From: an uncultured Oscillospiraceae bacterium
Lineage (GTDB): Bacteria; Bacillota; Clostridia; Oscillospirales; Oscillospiraceae
Reading direction: 5' to 3'
Length of the DNA: 43,194 nucleotides
Assembly (NCBI GenBank): GCA_910588365.1
Contig: CAJUQS010000183.1
Location: forward strand, 1 to 43,194
The notes below the pieces were generated by a model that saw only the letters and a program-made list of their open reading frames with translations, made no database searches and had not been told where the DNA came from. The position numbers were made by a program, and so were the translations under genes. Of this stretch, positions 23,462 to 31,623 are shown piece by piece (position 1 is the first letter of the stretch; each line of letters begins with the position of its first letter).

Positions 23462-24463
23462 CTATTTTCCGGCCAGGATGTCGCAGGCCACGGGGGTGTA
23501 GAACAGCTCCTCCACCCACTTGCGGTCCTTGGTCTGGCCCAGGATCCACATGAGCTTGGCGCATACCGCCTCGCTGGTCATGTCGTAGGCCTCCAGGATG
23601 GGCAGATTCCGCTTGATGCCCGCTCCCACGTGGTACACGGCCAGATCGCTGCCCTCGTTCTCCACCTGGGTGGTCATGACCACGGTCTTGCCCGCGTCCA
23701 GCCCGGCCTTCACCGTGTCGTAGTAGTCCCCCGCCTTGTACGTGGGCAGCCCGCCCACGCCGAAGCTCTCGATGATGAGGGCGTCATTGCGCTCAAGCAG
23801 GTAGGCCGCCACGCCGCAGTCCGCCCCCGGCACCAGCTTCATCAGCGCCACGTTGGGATTGACCTCCCTGTAAAACTGGGGCACCGCCCGGGCCTCCGGC
23901 CGTATGTAGCGGATGATGCGCCCGTCCCGGACCATGCCCAGCATGGGATAGTTGATGCTGGAGAATGCCTCAAAGCTCTTGCTGCGGGTCTTTCTGGCCC
24001 GGGTGCCCAGGATGATCTTCCCGTTGAACACCAGCATCACCCCGGCCATGTCCGACGCCGCCACCGTCACCGCGTCCCGCAGGTTCTGCTTGCTGTCCGT
24101 GGTCTCAAAGCCGATGGGCTTCTGTGCGCCGGTGAGGACGATGGGCTTGGGACTGCCCTGCACCAGGTAGCTCAGCCCCGCGGCGGTGTAGGCCATGGTG
24201 TCGGTGCCGTGGCTGACGACGAAGCCGTCGTACTCCCGGTAGCTGGAGCGGATGGCCTCGGCGATGCGGGCCCAGTGCTTGGGCTGGATGTTGGTGCTGT
24301 CCAGGCTGAAGAGCTGGACGCAGTCCACCTGGCAGATGCCGGAGATGTCGGGGATATAGCGCAGCAGCTGCTCGCTGGTCAGCTCCGGGGTCAGCCCGCT
24401 CTCGCCCATCTCCGAGGCGATGGTCCCGCCGGTGCCAATCAAAAGGATCTTTTTCTGCTCCAT
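23462..24463 (-). CDS. ansA: Type I L-asparaginase
   Basis: Hydrolyses asparagine to aspartate and ammonia in the cytoplasm. The 333-residue protein has the first catalytic Thr in GTGGTIASEMG (Thr14) and the second set in VSHGTDTMAYTA (Thr87, Asp88), then LTGAQKPIGF with the catalytic Lys. There is no signal peptide, so it is of the cytoplasmic AnsA type. The start is ATG 24463. It stands alone on its strand, separated from yhaO by a repeat element. Confidence 0.93.
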   Translation of the reverse strand: MEQKKILLIGTGGTIASEMGESGLTPELTSEQLLRYIPDISGICQVDCVQLFSLDSTNIQPKHWARIAEAIRSSYREYDGFVVSHGTDTMAYTAAGLSYLVQGSPKPIVLTGAQKPIGFETTDSKQNLRDAVTVAASDMAGVMLVFNGKIILGTRARKTRSKSFEAFSSINYPMLGMVRDGRIIRYIRPEARAVPQFYREVNPNVALMKLVPGADCGVAAYLLERNDALIIESFGVGGLPTYKAGDYYDTVKAGLDAGKTVVMTTQVENEGSDLAVYHVGAGIKRNLPILEAYDMTSEAVCAKLMWILGQTKDRKWVEELFYTPVACDILAGK

Positions 24464-24507
24464 GGTTTTTCTTCTCCATCAAGATAGATTTTTCTGTTCG
24501 CCGGTCT

Positions 24508-24572
24508 GGCGTCTGTTTGTAGACCGTCAAAACGCCGTCTGAGGGCATTCCGCCGGTTTTCAAGCAGACGCC
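24508..24572. repeat. Short inverted-repeat element, family 2 copy 1
   Basis: 65 bp bounded by GGCGTCTG/CAGACGCC. The core GTCAAAACGCCGTC and TTCCGCC recur in the 63-bp element at 26179-26241. It fills the gap between ansA and the yhaO-like gene. Looks like a REP or small MITE. Confidence 0.5.
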
Positions 24573-24575
24573 GGC

Positions 24576-25670
24576 CTATCCCATGTCCCGCCCCTCCAGC
24601 GCGGCGAGGCCGAAGCGCACCGCCCGGGAAACCTGCTCCCGCTCCTCCTCCGTGGAGGCCGCGTCATACCGGGTGCGCATCTCCCGCAGGAACACCCCCC
24701 GCAGGGAGTCCTCCCCCGCCCGGGCCCACAGGCTCTGGGCCGGACGGGTCTGGTCCCGGAGCTCCAGGTGGTAGAAGCGGTCCCGCAGGGCGCTCTCCAG
24801 AGCCGGCAGGTCCAGCCCGTCCTCCCCGATCTCCCCGGTGAAGATCACCCGGCAGACGTCGCGGTCCGCCGAAGGAGGCAGAACGGCCTCCACGGCCTCC
24901 AGCGGGGACAGGTCCGTCACATCGGGCCGCAGGATCCGGTAGCGGCGGCGGCAGAGGGGAACGAAGCGCAGGTCCGCGCCGGACCGGTCCACGGTGCCCG
25001 CCAGCACCCCCTTGTCATCCAGCTCGTCAAAGCCCCGGCCCTCCGGGCACCCCGGATAGGCCCAGGCGGTGTCCCCCCGGCGCTGGACGCCGCCAAACTG
25101 GTGGACATGGCCCAGGGCGAGGTAGGCCGCGCCGCAGGAGGCGATCTGCTCCCTGGTGATGGGTCCGTACCGGCTGTCCGGGGCCTCTGCGTCGCCGTGG
25201 AGGCAGACCAGGTGGGCCAGACCGTCCTGGGCGGCGGTAAAGCCCTCCAAAATCTGGTCCGTGCGGCCGGGGCCCGTGAAGGCCGCGCCGTGGACCGCGC
25301 ACCCCAGGGCGGGCAGCGCCATGGATGTCATCCGCTCCTTGCGGAAGATCCGCACGTTGTCCGGCCAGACCTGCCGCTCGTAGGGGCTGCGGGCGGTACA
25401 GGGGTCGTGATTGCCCGGGGCGATGAACACCGGGCAGGCCATCCGGGCCAGGGCGGCGCGCAGACGATCCAGGGTCTCGGGGTACACCCGGTCCCCGTCA
25501 AAGAGGTCGCCGGAGAGCAGCACCAGCTCCGCCCGCTCCGCCAGAACCAAATCCGCCAGACGGTCCACCATATCGCGGGCCTCCCGGCGGCGCTCCCGCG
25601 CCTTTTCCGTTGGAAGGCCGCCGAAGGCGCTGTCCAGATGGAAGTCGGCGGCATGTACAATCTTGGGCAT
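24576..25670 (-). CDS. YhaO/SbcD-like DNA repair metallophosphoesterase
   Basis: A 364-residue calcineurin-type phosphoesterase like the nuclease subunit of SbcCD/Mre11-Rad50 complexes. Metal-site motifs are in order: HAADFHLDS, LLSGDLFDGD, APGNHDP, LHGDAEA and ALGHVHQFG. A C-terminal capping part follows (about 270-364). In Bacillus and Clostridia this gene (yhaO) is normally followed by the SbcC-like ATPase yhaN. Here 112 nt with a repeat element and then ansA follow instead, so the partner is missing from the locus. The ybaK-like gene lies 12 nt upstream on the same strand. Confidence 0.87.
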   Translation of the reverse strand: MPKIVHAADFHLDSAFGGLPTEKARERRREARDMVDRLADLVLAERAELVLLSGDLFDGDRVYPETLDRLRAALARMACPVFIAPGNHDPCTARSPYERQVWPDNVRIFRKERMTSMALPALGCAVHGAAFTGPGRTDQILEGFTAAQDGLAHLVCLHGDAEAPDSRYGPITREQIASCGAAYLALGHVHQFGGVQRRGDTAWAYPGCPEGRGFDELDDKGVLAGTVDRSGADLRFVPLCRRRYRILRPDVTDLSPLEAVEAVLPPSADRDVCRVIFTGEIGEDGLDLPALESALRDRFYHLELRDQTRPAQSLWARAGEDSLRGVFLREMRTRYDAASTEEEREQVSRAVRFGLAALEGRDMG

Positions 25671-25682
25671 AGCCTACTCCTC

Positions 25683-26156
25683 CTACCCTTCCCGGCTTCT
25701 GCACACGTCCACCCAGGCCGCCGGGCGGGCGCACCGCTCCAGCTCCGGCAGCGTGAGCTCCACGCAGCTGTTGGAGCTGCCCGCGGCGGGCAGAACCGTC
25801 TCAAACCGCCAGAGGGACTCATCCAGGTAGACCTCCGTCCCTTCCTTCACGGCAAAGGGGCACACACCCCCCACCGCGTGGCCGGTGCGCTCCACCGCCT
25901 CCTCCGCCGTGAGCATCTTCGCCTTGCCGCCGAAGGCCGCCTTGTACTTGGCGTTGTCCACCTTCACGTCCCCGGCGGCGACAACCAGGACGGTGCGCTC
26001 CTCCAGCTTGAAGCTGAGGCTCTTGGCGATGCGCCCCGGCTCCACCCCGGCGGCCTGGGCCGCCAGCTCCACCGTGGCGGAGGACGCCTCAAACTCCCGG
26101 ATCCGCTCCGCCAGGCCGTACCGGGCCAGATATGCTTTGACACGTTCGATCGACAT
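25683..26156 (-). CDS. YbaK/EbsC family protein, putative aminoacyl-tRNA deacylase
   Basis: A 157-residue YbaK-fold protein; relatives hydrolyse mischarged Cys-tRNAPro or similar. It begins with MSIERVKAYLARYG. The motif EPGRIAKSLSFKLEERTVLV holds the invariant Lys, and AVGGVCPFAVKEGTEVYLDESL is the typical GGxxPFG region with a Cys. The exact tRNA specificity cannot be read. It begins 22 nt after the family-2 repeat and is followed by yhaO after 12 nt. Confidence 0.9.
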   Translation of the reverse strand: MSIERVKAYLARYGLAERIREFEASSATVELAAQAAGVEPGRIAKSLSFKLEERTVLVVAAGDVKVDNAKYKAAFGGKAKMLTAEEAVERTGHAVGGVCPFAVKEGTEVYLDESLWRFETVLPAAGSSNSCVELTLPELERCARPAAWVDVCRSREG

Positions 26157-26178
26157 AGCTTCCTCCCATCTTCTACTC

Positions 26179-26241
26179 AGAACCTGTATTTATGTCAAAC
26201 GCCGTCCGGACGGCTCCTTTTCCGCCATGAAGACAGGTTCT
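26179..26241. repeat. Short inverted-repeat element, family 2 copy 2
   Basis: 63 bp bounded by AGAACCTGT/ACAGGTTCT, with an inner GCCGTCCGGACGGC palindrome. It shares GTCAAACGCCGTC and TTCCGCC with 24508-24572. Its right end overlaps the ancestral stop codon of the ASCH gene. Confidence 0.5.
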
Positions 26242-26680
26242 CACTCCGGCCAGGCCCGCCGGAACTCCTCACAGGCCACCGGCATATCCGGGGTAAACCT
26301 CAGACCCGCCTGTGCCGGCGCCTCGGTAAAAACGCCTCGCGGACCCGCCGCCAGTATACCAGGGACAGATCGCCCTCCCCCTCCCGGCGGGCGTGCTCCC
26401 CGCCTACGTCACGGTAGGGAAGGACCGTTACCCGCTCCGTCCGGATGACGCACACGGCCTCCCCGCGGCCATCAAGAATCACGCTGTATTCCCCCGCCTC
26501 CGGCAGGGGCTCGTCCCCCAGGGCGTAGAGGGGGTGGGCGGAGGAGGTGGCCGTCTTTCCGCCGTCCAGCGCCAGCCGGGCCAGCCCGTCCGGATCGCCG
26601 CCAAAGGCCCAGACGTCATATCGCGCGCCCTCCACGCCCCGGGCCGCGGCGAATGCCCGCCACATCTGCTCCCCCGTCAC
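26241..26680 (-). pseudogene. ASCH domain protein, frameshifted near the 3' end
   Basis: ASCH domains are RNA-binding, PUA-like folds. Starting at GTG 26680 (GTGA overlap with ymdB), the frame gives DVWAFGGDPDGLARLALDGG, then KTATSSAHPLYALG, EYSVILDGRGEAVCVIRT and EGEGDLSLVYWRRVREAF, all typical. After REAF the frame goes wrong (LPRRRHRRV, stop at 26300). Shifting by one base at the T5 run (A5 at 26328-26332 on the plus strand) restores the normal ending, FTEAPAQAGLRFTPDMPVAC then EEFRRAWPE, with a stop at 26241. One missing T explains all of it. Read as annotated it is a 126-residue protein; restored it is about 146 residues. Confidence 0.82.
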
Positions 26681-27450
26681 CGGATGTCCACCTGCTCTAC
26701 GTCCAGGCACAGCCCGTTCTCGCTGTCCAGGCTGAACACCGCCCCCTGCATCTTGCACGGGCCCGGCGCCACCTGGTACCGCCCCGGCAGGCCCCCCAGA
26801 AACATCTCCACGCTCTGCTCCGGCCGGATGCCCAGCACGCTGGTCACAGGGCCCGTCATGCCCAGGTCGGTGAGGTAGCCGGTGCCCTTGGGCAGAATCT
26901 GTCCGTCCGCCGTGGGCACGTGGGTGTGGGTGCCCCAGAGGGCGGAGATCCGGCCGTCCAGGTAGTAGCCCATGGCCAGCTTCTCGCTGGTGGCCTCGGC
27001 GTGGAAGTCCACCAGGGTGAGGGCGGGCCTGTCCTCCCGGAGCAGCTTCGCGGCCGTGGTGAAGGGGTTGTCCGCATTGAAATCCAGGCCGCAGCGGCCG
27101 ATGAGGCTCATCACCCCGATCTGAATCCGCCCGCACTCATAGACACCCCATCCCTTCCCCGGGGCGCGGCCCGTGAAGTTGGCCGGCCGCAGCAGGCAGG
27201 GGTCCTCCTCCAGCTGCCCGGCGATCTGGGCCTTGCCGAAAGTGTGGTTGCCCAGGGTGATCACGTCGGCCCCGGCCCGGTACAACCGCTCCGCCTGCTC
27301 CGGCGTGATGCCCACGCCGGAGGCGTTCTCGCCGTTGACCACGGTGAAATGGATGTCCTTGAGCTTTTTCAGCGTCCGCAGATGCCGCTCCAGGTGTTCC
27401 AGGCCCTGCTCCCCCACCACGTCACCGATGGCAAGAATGTGATAGATCAT
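26677..27450 (-). CDS. ymdB: YmdB-like metallophosphoesterase (TIGR00282)
   Basis: A 257-residue phosphodiesterase; in Bacillus YmdB hydrolyses cyclic nucleotides (2',3'-cAMP) and affects biofilm and motility decisions. Metal ligands are seen in AIGDVVGEQG (Asp10), VVNGENASGV (Glu41, Asn42), TLGNHTFGK (Asn68, His69), VDFHAEATSEK and WGTHTHVPTAD. The gene is intact. It is coupled to the ASCH gene through a GTGA overlap. Its start region is followed upstream by MITE copy B. Confidence 0.92.
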   Translation of the reverse strand: MIYHILAIGDVVGEQGLEHLERHLRTLKKLKDIHFTVVNGENASGVGITPEQAERLYRAGADVITLGNHTFGKAQIAGQLEEDPCLLRPANFTGRAPGKGWGVYECGRIQIGVMSLIGRCGLDFNADNPFTTAAKLLREDRPALTLVDFHAEATSEKLAMGYYLDGRISALWGTHTHVPTADGQILPKGTGYLTDLGMTGPVTSVLGIRPEQSVEMFLGGLPGRYQVAPGPCKMQGAVFSLDSENGLCLDVEQVDIR

Positions 27451-27481
27451 AGACTGGTCCGCCTTTCCATGTTATCCCCCC

Positions 27482-27625
27482 TATAGCAAGCTTCAGAATT
27501 CGCGACAAAAAGAGGGGAGGGCAAAGCGGAGGACGCAGGCGGGCTGACGCCCGTCAAGGACGGCAACGCAGCCATGCGCACTTTGTACCTCCGAACTTTT
27601 GCCAGGAATTCTGATGATTGCTATA
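27482..27625. mobile_element. MITE-like element, copy B
   Basis: 144 bp with ends TATAGCAAGCTTCAGAATTC and, read inward from the right, TATAGCAATCATCAGAATTC. The interior has a GACGGGCGTCAG-like hairpin and no coding potential. It occupies the region between ymdB and feoB, which are divergent. Same end family as 8174-8298 and 28893-28917. Confidence 0.7.
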
Positions 27626-27737
27626 GTATAGCCGCTTCCGGCGAAAAAAGCAACAGATTTCACCACCGCCGGGCAAAACGCATACACTGACAGTAACGCC
27701 GGGGAAAAAGCCGCGGCACGACAAGGAGGGACGGAAA

Positions 27738-28916
27738 ATGGATGTACCAAACAGCACAGCGCCGATTATCGCCCTGGTGGGAAATCCCAACGTGGGCAAA
27801 TCTACGGTATTCAACGCCTTGACCAATCTGCATCAGCATACAGGCAACTGGCCAGGCAAGACGGTGTCCACCGCCCGGGGCGTCTATACATATCACGAGA
27901 GGACCTACTCCCTGGTGGACCTGCCGGGGACCTACTCCCTCCACCCCGGCTCCGCTGAGGAGGAGGTCACGCTGGACTACCTGCTCTCCGGCGAGGCGGA
28001 CGTGACTTTAGTGGTGGCGGACGCCACCTGCCTGGAGCGGAATCTCGCCCTGGCGCTCCAGGTCCTGAGGGTCTCCTGGCCGGTGGTCCTGTGTGTAAAC
28101 CTGCTGGACGAGGCGGAGAAGAAGGGCATCCGGGTGGACCTGGAGGCCCTGTCGGAGGAGCTGGGCTGTCCGGTGGTGGGGACGGCGGCACGCGGCGGGC
28201 GGGGGCTGGACGATCTGCGCCAGGCCCTGGAGGAGGCGGTCCTCCTGCCGCCGCCCCGGCCTCCCGCAGCCTGCGGCGCCTGCACGGGATGCGGCGCGCG
28301 CGAGTGCGAGACAGCCGCCGCCATGGCCAGAGCCGCCGCTATTGTCCGGCAGGCGGTTGATATGGACAGCGAGGCCGCCGGGGCATCGGATCGCGCCCTG
28401 GACCGCCTTCTGACCAGCCGGAAAACCGGCATTCCAGTGATGCTCCTGCTGCTGGCGGGGGTGCTGTGGCTGACCATGGTGGGCGCCAATGTGCCCTCGC
28501 AGCTGCTGAGCCGCCTGCTCATGGGCTGGCAGGAGCCCCTGCGCGGCATCCTCCAGGCCCTCCGCGCCCCCTGGTGGCTGGAGGGGGCCCTGGTGGACGG
28601 GATGTACCGGACCGTGGCATGGGTGGTGTCGGTGATGCTGCCGCCCATGGCCATCTTCTTCCCCCTGTTCACCCTGCTGGAGGACGCAGGGTACCTGCCC
28701 CGGGTGGCCTTCAACCTGGACCACTTCTTCCAGCGCTCCGGGGCCCATGGCAGGCAGGCTCTTACCATGTGCATAGAGCATATAATTTTGTATTCAAAAA
28801 GAAGGGGATTTCCAGACCGCTCCATCTCCCGGCCACCCCGGCAATCCGCCTTGATTCTGGCGATCACCTGTGATAAAATTATCCGCAGATACTATCGCAA
28901 TCATCAGAATTCGTGA
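27738..28916 (+). pseudogene. feoB: Truncated ferrous iron transporter FeoB
   Basis: FeoB imports Fe2+. The first 345 codons are a good FeoB: G1 GNPNVGKS (16-23), G3 DLPG (61-64), G4 NLLDEA, a CGACTGCG Cys-rich spacer, and the first membrane helices (PVMLLLLAGVLWLTMVG, VAWVVSVMLPPMAIFFPLF). After ALTMC (28772) the sequence departs from the family and a 47-residue unrelated tail runs to a stop inside a MITE end. More than half of the membrane domain, including the second Gate repeat, is missing, so it cannot transport. FeoA is not next to it. The start is ATG 27738 after GGAGGGACGGAAA. Confidence 0.88.
28851..28879 (+). promoter_or_regulatory. Promoter of the phosphopantetheinyl transferase gene
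   Basis: TTGATT (28851-28856), 17-nt spacer, TAAAAT (28874-28879). It lies in the non-homologous tail of the feoB remnant, about 60 nt before the GTG start at 28938. Confidence 0.6.
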
Positions 28917-28917
28917 C
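28893..28917. repeat. Solo MITE end, copy C
   Basis: TATCGCAATCATCAGAATTC followed by GTGAC matches the end of MITE copy B except for a few bases. No second end is seen. It gives the feoB remnant its last residues (YRNHQNS) and stop. Confidence 0.6.
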
Positions 28918-28937
28918 AAAAAAGGAGGGGAACTGCA

Positions 28938-29438
28938 GTGGCAGGAGGACGCGGGGAACTGCTGGCGGTGTACGGCTCGCTCTGCCCGCCGGCGGCGGAG
29001 CACGAGGCGGCCTGGCGGCTTCTGGAACTGGCTCTGGCCCGGGAGTGCGGCATAACCTCCCTGCCGGAGACGGCCAGAGAAGCGGGCGGCAAGCCCTTTT
29101 TCCCCGGCCTGCCGGAGATCTGCTTCAGCCTCAGCCACAGCCGCGGAGCGGTGGTCTGCGCCCTGCACCACCGCCCGGTGGGGGTAGACGCGGAGCGTCT
29201 CCGCCGTGCGCCCAGACGCCTGGCGGCGGGCATGGGCGACGAGGCGTTCTTCCGTCTCTGGACCGCCAGGGAGGCCTCTGTGAAGCGGGAGGGCCGCGGT
29301 ATCGGAGCCCTCCTGAGGCCGGCGGAGCCGGACGGGAGGTGCAGGTGCCTGGAAGGGTTTCTGCCGGGATGGATCGTCACCGTCTGCCCCACCGATCCCG
29401 GACCTGTGCGCACCGTACTGACCGCGCCGGTTTTCTGA
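28938..29438 (+). CDS. 4'-phosphopantetheinyl transferase family protein
   Basis: Transfers the phosphopantetheine arm of CoA to a carrier-protein serine. The 166-residue protein is short for the Sfp type but has the core: GKPFFPGLPEICFSLSHSRG (the GKP..F..SLSH pattern), VGVDAERL with the metal Asp, and FFRLWTAREASVKREGRG, matching FxxxWTxKEAxxK with Arg for Lys. The partner carrier protein is not in the window. The start is GTG 28938, with GGAGGGG upstream. Its promoter lies in the remains of feoB, so it may have been brought here with, or revived by, the rearrangement. Confidence 0.8.
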   Translation: MAGGRGELLAVYGSLCPPAAEHEAAWRLLELALARECGITSLPETAREAGGKPFFPGLPEICFSLSHSRGAVVCALHHRPVGVDAERLRRAPRRLAAGMGDEAFFRLWTAREASVKREGRGIGALLRPAEPDGRCRCLEGFLPGWIVTVCPTDPGPVRTVLTAPVF

Positions 29439-29519
29439 CGGGCGGGCGGCGAGCTCCCAGTAGAAAAACAGCGGCCGGGAGGCGTCCGCCCCCCGGCCCA
29501 GGAACCGATATACAGCGAT

Positions 29520-29648
29520 ATGATTTCCGTATTAAAAATTCGGAAATCATCCATTTGATTCAAGCCGCTTTGCTCGCCGCAGCAAGCGGCGGCAACCGCA
29601 AAACAGGGCAGTTATTCCTTCCGACCTTTCCGTTCGGAAGGAATAACT
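29520..29648. terminator. Hairpins between the transferase and nhaC
   Basis: Two inverted repeats: ATGATTTCCG/CGGAAATCAT (29520-29550) and AGTTATTCCTTCCGA/TCGGAAGGAATAACT (29610-29648), the latter a 15-bp perfect stem touching the nhaC stop. Neither has a long T run. They separate convergent genes. Confidence 0.55.
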
Positions 29649-31147
29649 CAGTCGATAAAGGCTTCGATCTCCTCTTCCCGGATCTCCTCCTCGATCTCCT
29701 CCAGCTCCAGCGCCAGCTCCTCCGGGGAGACCGGGCTGATGCCGATGCCGAAGAGAGCAAGCAGGAACGCCGCAATGGGGCAGACGAAGGGCAGAACCGT
29801 GTAGGGCGCGAACCCGCCGGAGCCCCACACCGGCACATCCAGGGTCGTGGCGAAAAACACGGCTGAGGAGCACCAGGGAAGCACACAGGAGCAGCACGTG
29901 CCCACGTCCTCCAGCGTGCGGGAGAGGCAGGGCTTGCCCATGCCGTTTCTCAGGAAGGGCTTGCGCCACGCCTCCCCTACGAAGACGGAGCTGACGTAGG
30001 AGATGCCGCCGATGGAGAGCACCAGCAGCGTGGCCAGCTCCGCCGTCAGCATGGTCTTCCAGCGGGTGTTCAGGTTGCGGACCAGCGGCTCGATGGCCTT
30101 CTCCAGGAAGCCCGCGTGGGTGAGGAGTGTGGTCATGGTGAAGCCGCAGAAGCAGATGAGAATGACGGACACCATCCCCGTCATGCCGCCGCGGTTGAGG
30201 ATGTAGGATACCTTATCGTCCAGGACCATCCCCGCCGGGACAATGGAATCGGCCTTGAAGCCGGTGATGGCGGCGGTAAAGCCGATGGACAGATCGTATC
30301 CCTGGACAATGCGGCCCAGAATGATGCACAGCAGGCCGCTTAAAAACATGGTGGGGACCACGGGCTTTTTCAGCAGCGCCATGGCCAGCAGGACCACCAC
30401 GGGCAATATCAAAATGATGTTCCAGTTGAACAGCATATCCAGCTGCTCCATGATGGTCACAGCCGTCTGTGGCAGCTCTCCGCCGCCGGTCCGCAGGTCC
30501 TGGCCCAGAACGGCGAACAGGACGGCGGCAATGGTGACCGCCGGGACCGTGGTCCACAGCTGGCTGCGGATATGGCTCCACAGGTCGGTGCCCACGCAGG
30601 CGGGAGCCAGATTGGTGGTCTCGGACATGGGGGAGATCTTGTCGCCAAAGACGGAGCCCGCCACCACAGCCCCCGCCATGATAGCCATGTTGGCGCCGTG
30701 GCCGTGGGCCAGCGCCATGCAGGCCACGCCGGCGGTACCCGCTGAAGACCAGCTGGAGCCGGTCATGGTGGACATGAGCATACAGACCAAAAGCGCGCTG
30801 AGATAGAGCCGCTGGGGGCTGATGATGGTAAAGCCGTAGTAGACCAGCATGGGCAGCAGGCCGCTGTAGAGCATGGCTCCCAGCAGGAAGCCGATCATCC
30901 ACATGATGAGCATGGTGCTGCTGAGCTTGCCGATGCGATCGCAGACAACCTCCTCCAGCTCCTGCCAGGTGAACCCCAGGCGCATACTCATGAGGAAGGC
31001 CGCGGCGGTGGCCAGGACGATGCCGAACTGGATGGGAGCGCCCAAGGCGGTGGAGAGGAAAATGAGGACGCCTGTCAGGATCAGACACAGGTAGGACTCG
31101 GCGGGGGTGGGCTTGCGGTGCTGTTTGTGGTGCTTGCGATGGGGCAT
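29648..31147 (-). CDS. Na+/H+ antiporter, NhaC family
   Basis: A 499-residue polytopic membrane protein. The N-terminus is basic and His-rich (MPHRKHHKQHRK). About 11 to 12 hydrophobic helices follow. Recognised NhaC stretches are STMTGSSWSSAGTAGVA, GSVFGDKISPMSETTNLAP and the C-terminal VLPWCSSAVFFATTL. The C-terminus is very acidic (EELALELEEIEEEIREEEIE). Substrate may be Na+/H+ or a malate/lactate-type exchange as in relatives. It has its own sigma-A promoter and a leader of about 194 nt. The start is ATG 31147 after AAAGGAGGTCAT. Confidence 0.9.
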   Translation of the reverse strand: MPHRKHHKQHRKPTPAESYLCLILTGVLIFLSTALGAPIQFGIVLATAAAFLMSMRLGFTWQELEEVVCDRIGKLSSTMLIMWMIGFLLGAMLYSGLLPMLVYYGFTIISPQRLYLSALLVCMLMSTMTGSSWSSAGTAGVACMALAHGHGANMAIMAGAVVAGSVFGDKISPMSETTNLAPACVGTDLWSHIRSQLWTTVPAVTIAAVLFAVLGQDLRTGGGELPQTAVTIMEQLDMLFNWNIILILPVVVLLAMALLKKPVVPTMFLSGLLCIILGRIVQGYDLSIGFTAAITGFKADSIVPAGMVLDDKVSYILNRGGMTGMVSVILICFCGFTMTTLLTHAGFLEKAIEPLVRNLNTRWKTMLTAELATLLVLSIGGISYVSSVFVGEAWRKPFLRNGMGKPCLSRTLEDVGTCCSCVLPWCSSAVFFATTLDVPVWGSGGFAPYTVLPFVCPIAAFLLALFGIGISPVSPEELALELEEIEEEIREEEIEAFID

Positions 31148-31160
31148 TATGACCTCCTTT

Positions 31161-31295
31161 TCAGATCCGGCCCGGGCGGCCTGGGATTGCCCGCGCGGGC
31201 CGGTGGGCTATGCCCCGGCGGGACGCCGGGGTTGTACGGACGGAGCTTTGCATGAGCGGAAAACCGCTTTGACCGGGAGACACATCCGATTCCAT
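31161..31295 (-). CDS. Possible leader peptide upstream of nhaC
   Basis: A 44-codon frame starting ATG 31295 (or 31301) behind GGAGGGGAGGG, ending 13 nt before the nhaC start. The peptide (MESDVSPGQSGFPLM at the start) is rich in Arg and Pro and matches nothing known. The strong site and its place in the leader favour translation; nothing else supports it. Confidence 0.25.
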   Translation of the reverse strand: MESDVSPGQSGFPLMQSSVRTTPASRRGIAHRPARAIPGRPGRI

Positions 31296-31347
31296 GGTCA
31301 TCCCTCCCCTCCCGCCGGCATGTTGTTTGCCGGCATTATTTTTTAAT

Positions 31348-31376
31348 AGTATAGCGCATTTTGGTCGGTTTGTCAA
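31348..31376 (-). promoter_or_regulatory. Promoter of nhaC
   Basis: Perfect TTGACA (31371-31376), 17-nt spacer, TATACT (31348-31353) on the minus strand. The leader starts with a GCCGGCA hairpin (31314-31334); on the plus strand that hairpin is followed by TTTTTT and would act as a terminator. Confidence 0.8.
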
Positions 31377-31594
31377 ATCGCACACATCTTCCCTGTGAAA
31401 AACGCCGGATTTTGTCGAATTATACACGCAGTTGTCTGTCCGCGGTGGATACGAGAGACGCGGATACCGGGCCGATCCCCTGCCGCCGCGGTGCCGGCCG
31501 GTTCTGTCTCCAATTCTGTCCCCCATTTGATAACTGGTCGAAATGGCGTGTAATACCATGCATTAAAAAATCCCCAGTTTCTCCCAATCACCTA

Positions 31595-31623
31595 TTTACA
31601 ATTCCCTGTGGTGTTGCTATAAT
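31595..31623 (+). promoter_or_regulatory. Promoter of the adhesin gene
   Basis: TTTACA (31595-31600), 17-nt spacer, TATAAT (31618-31623). It leaves a leader of about 180 nt before the ATG at 31812. The sequence between this promoter and the nhaC promoter (31377-31594) shows no gene. Confidence 0.75.
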
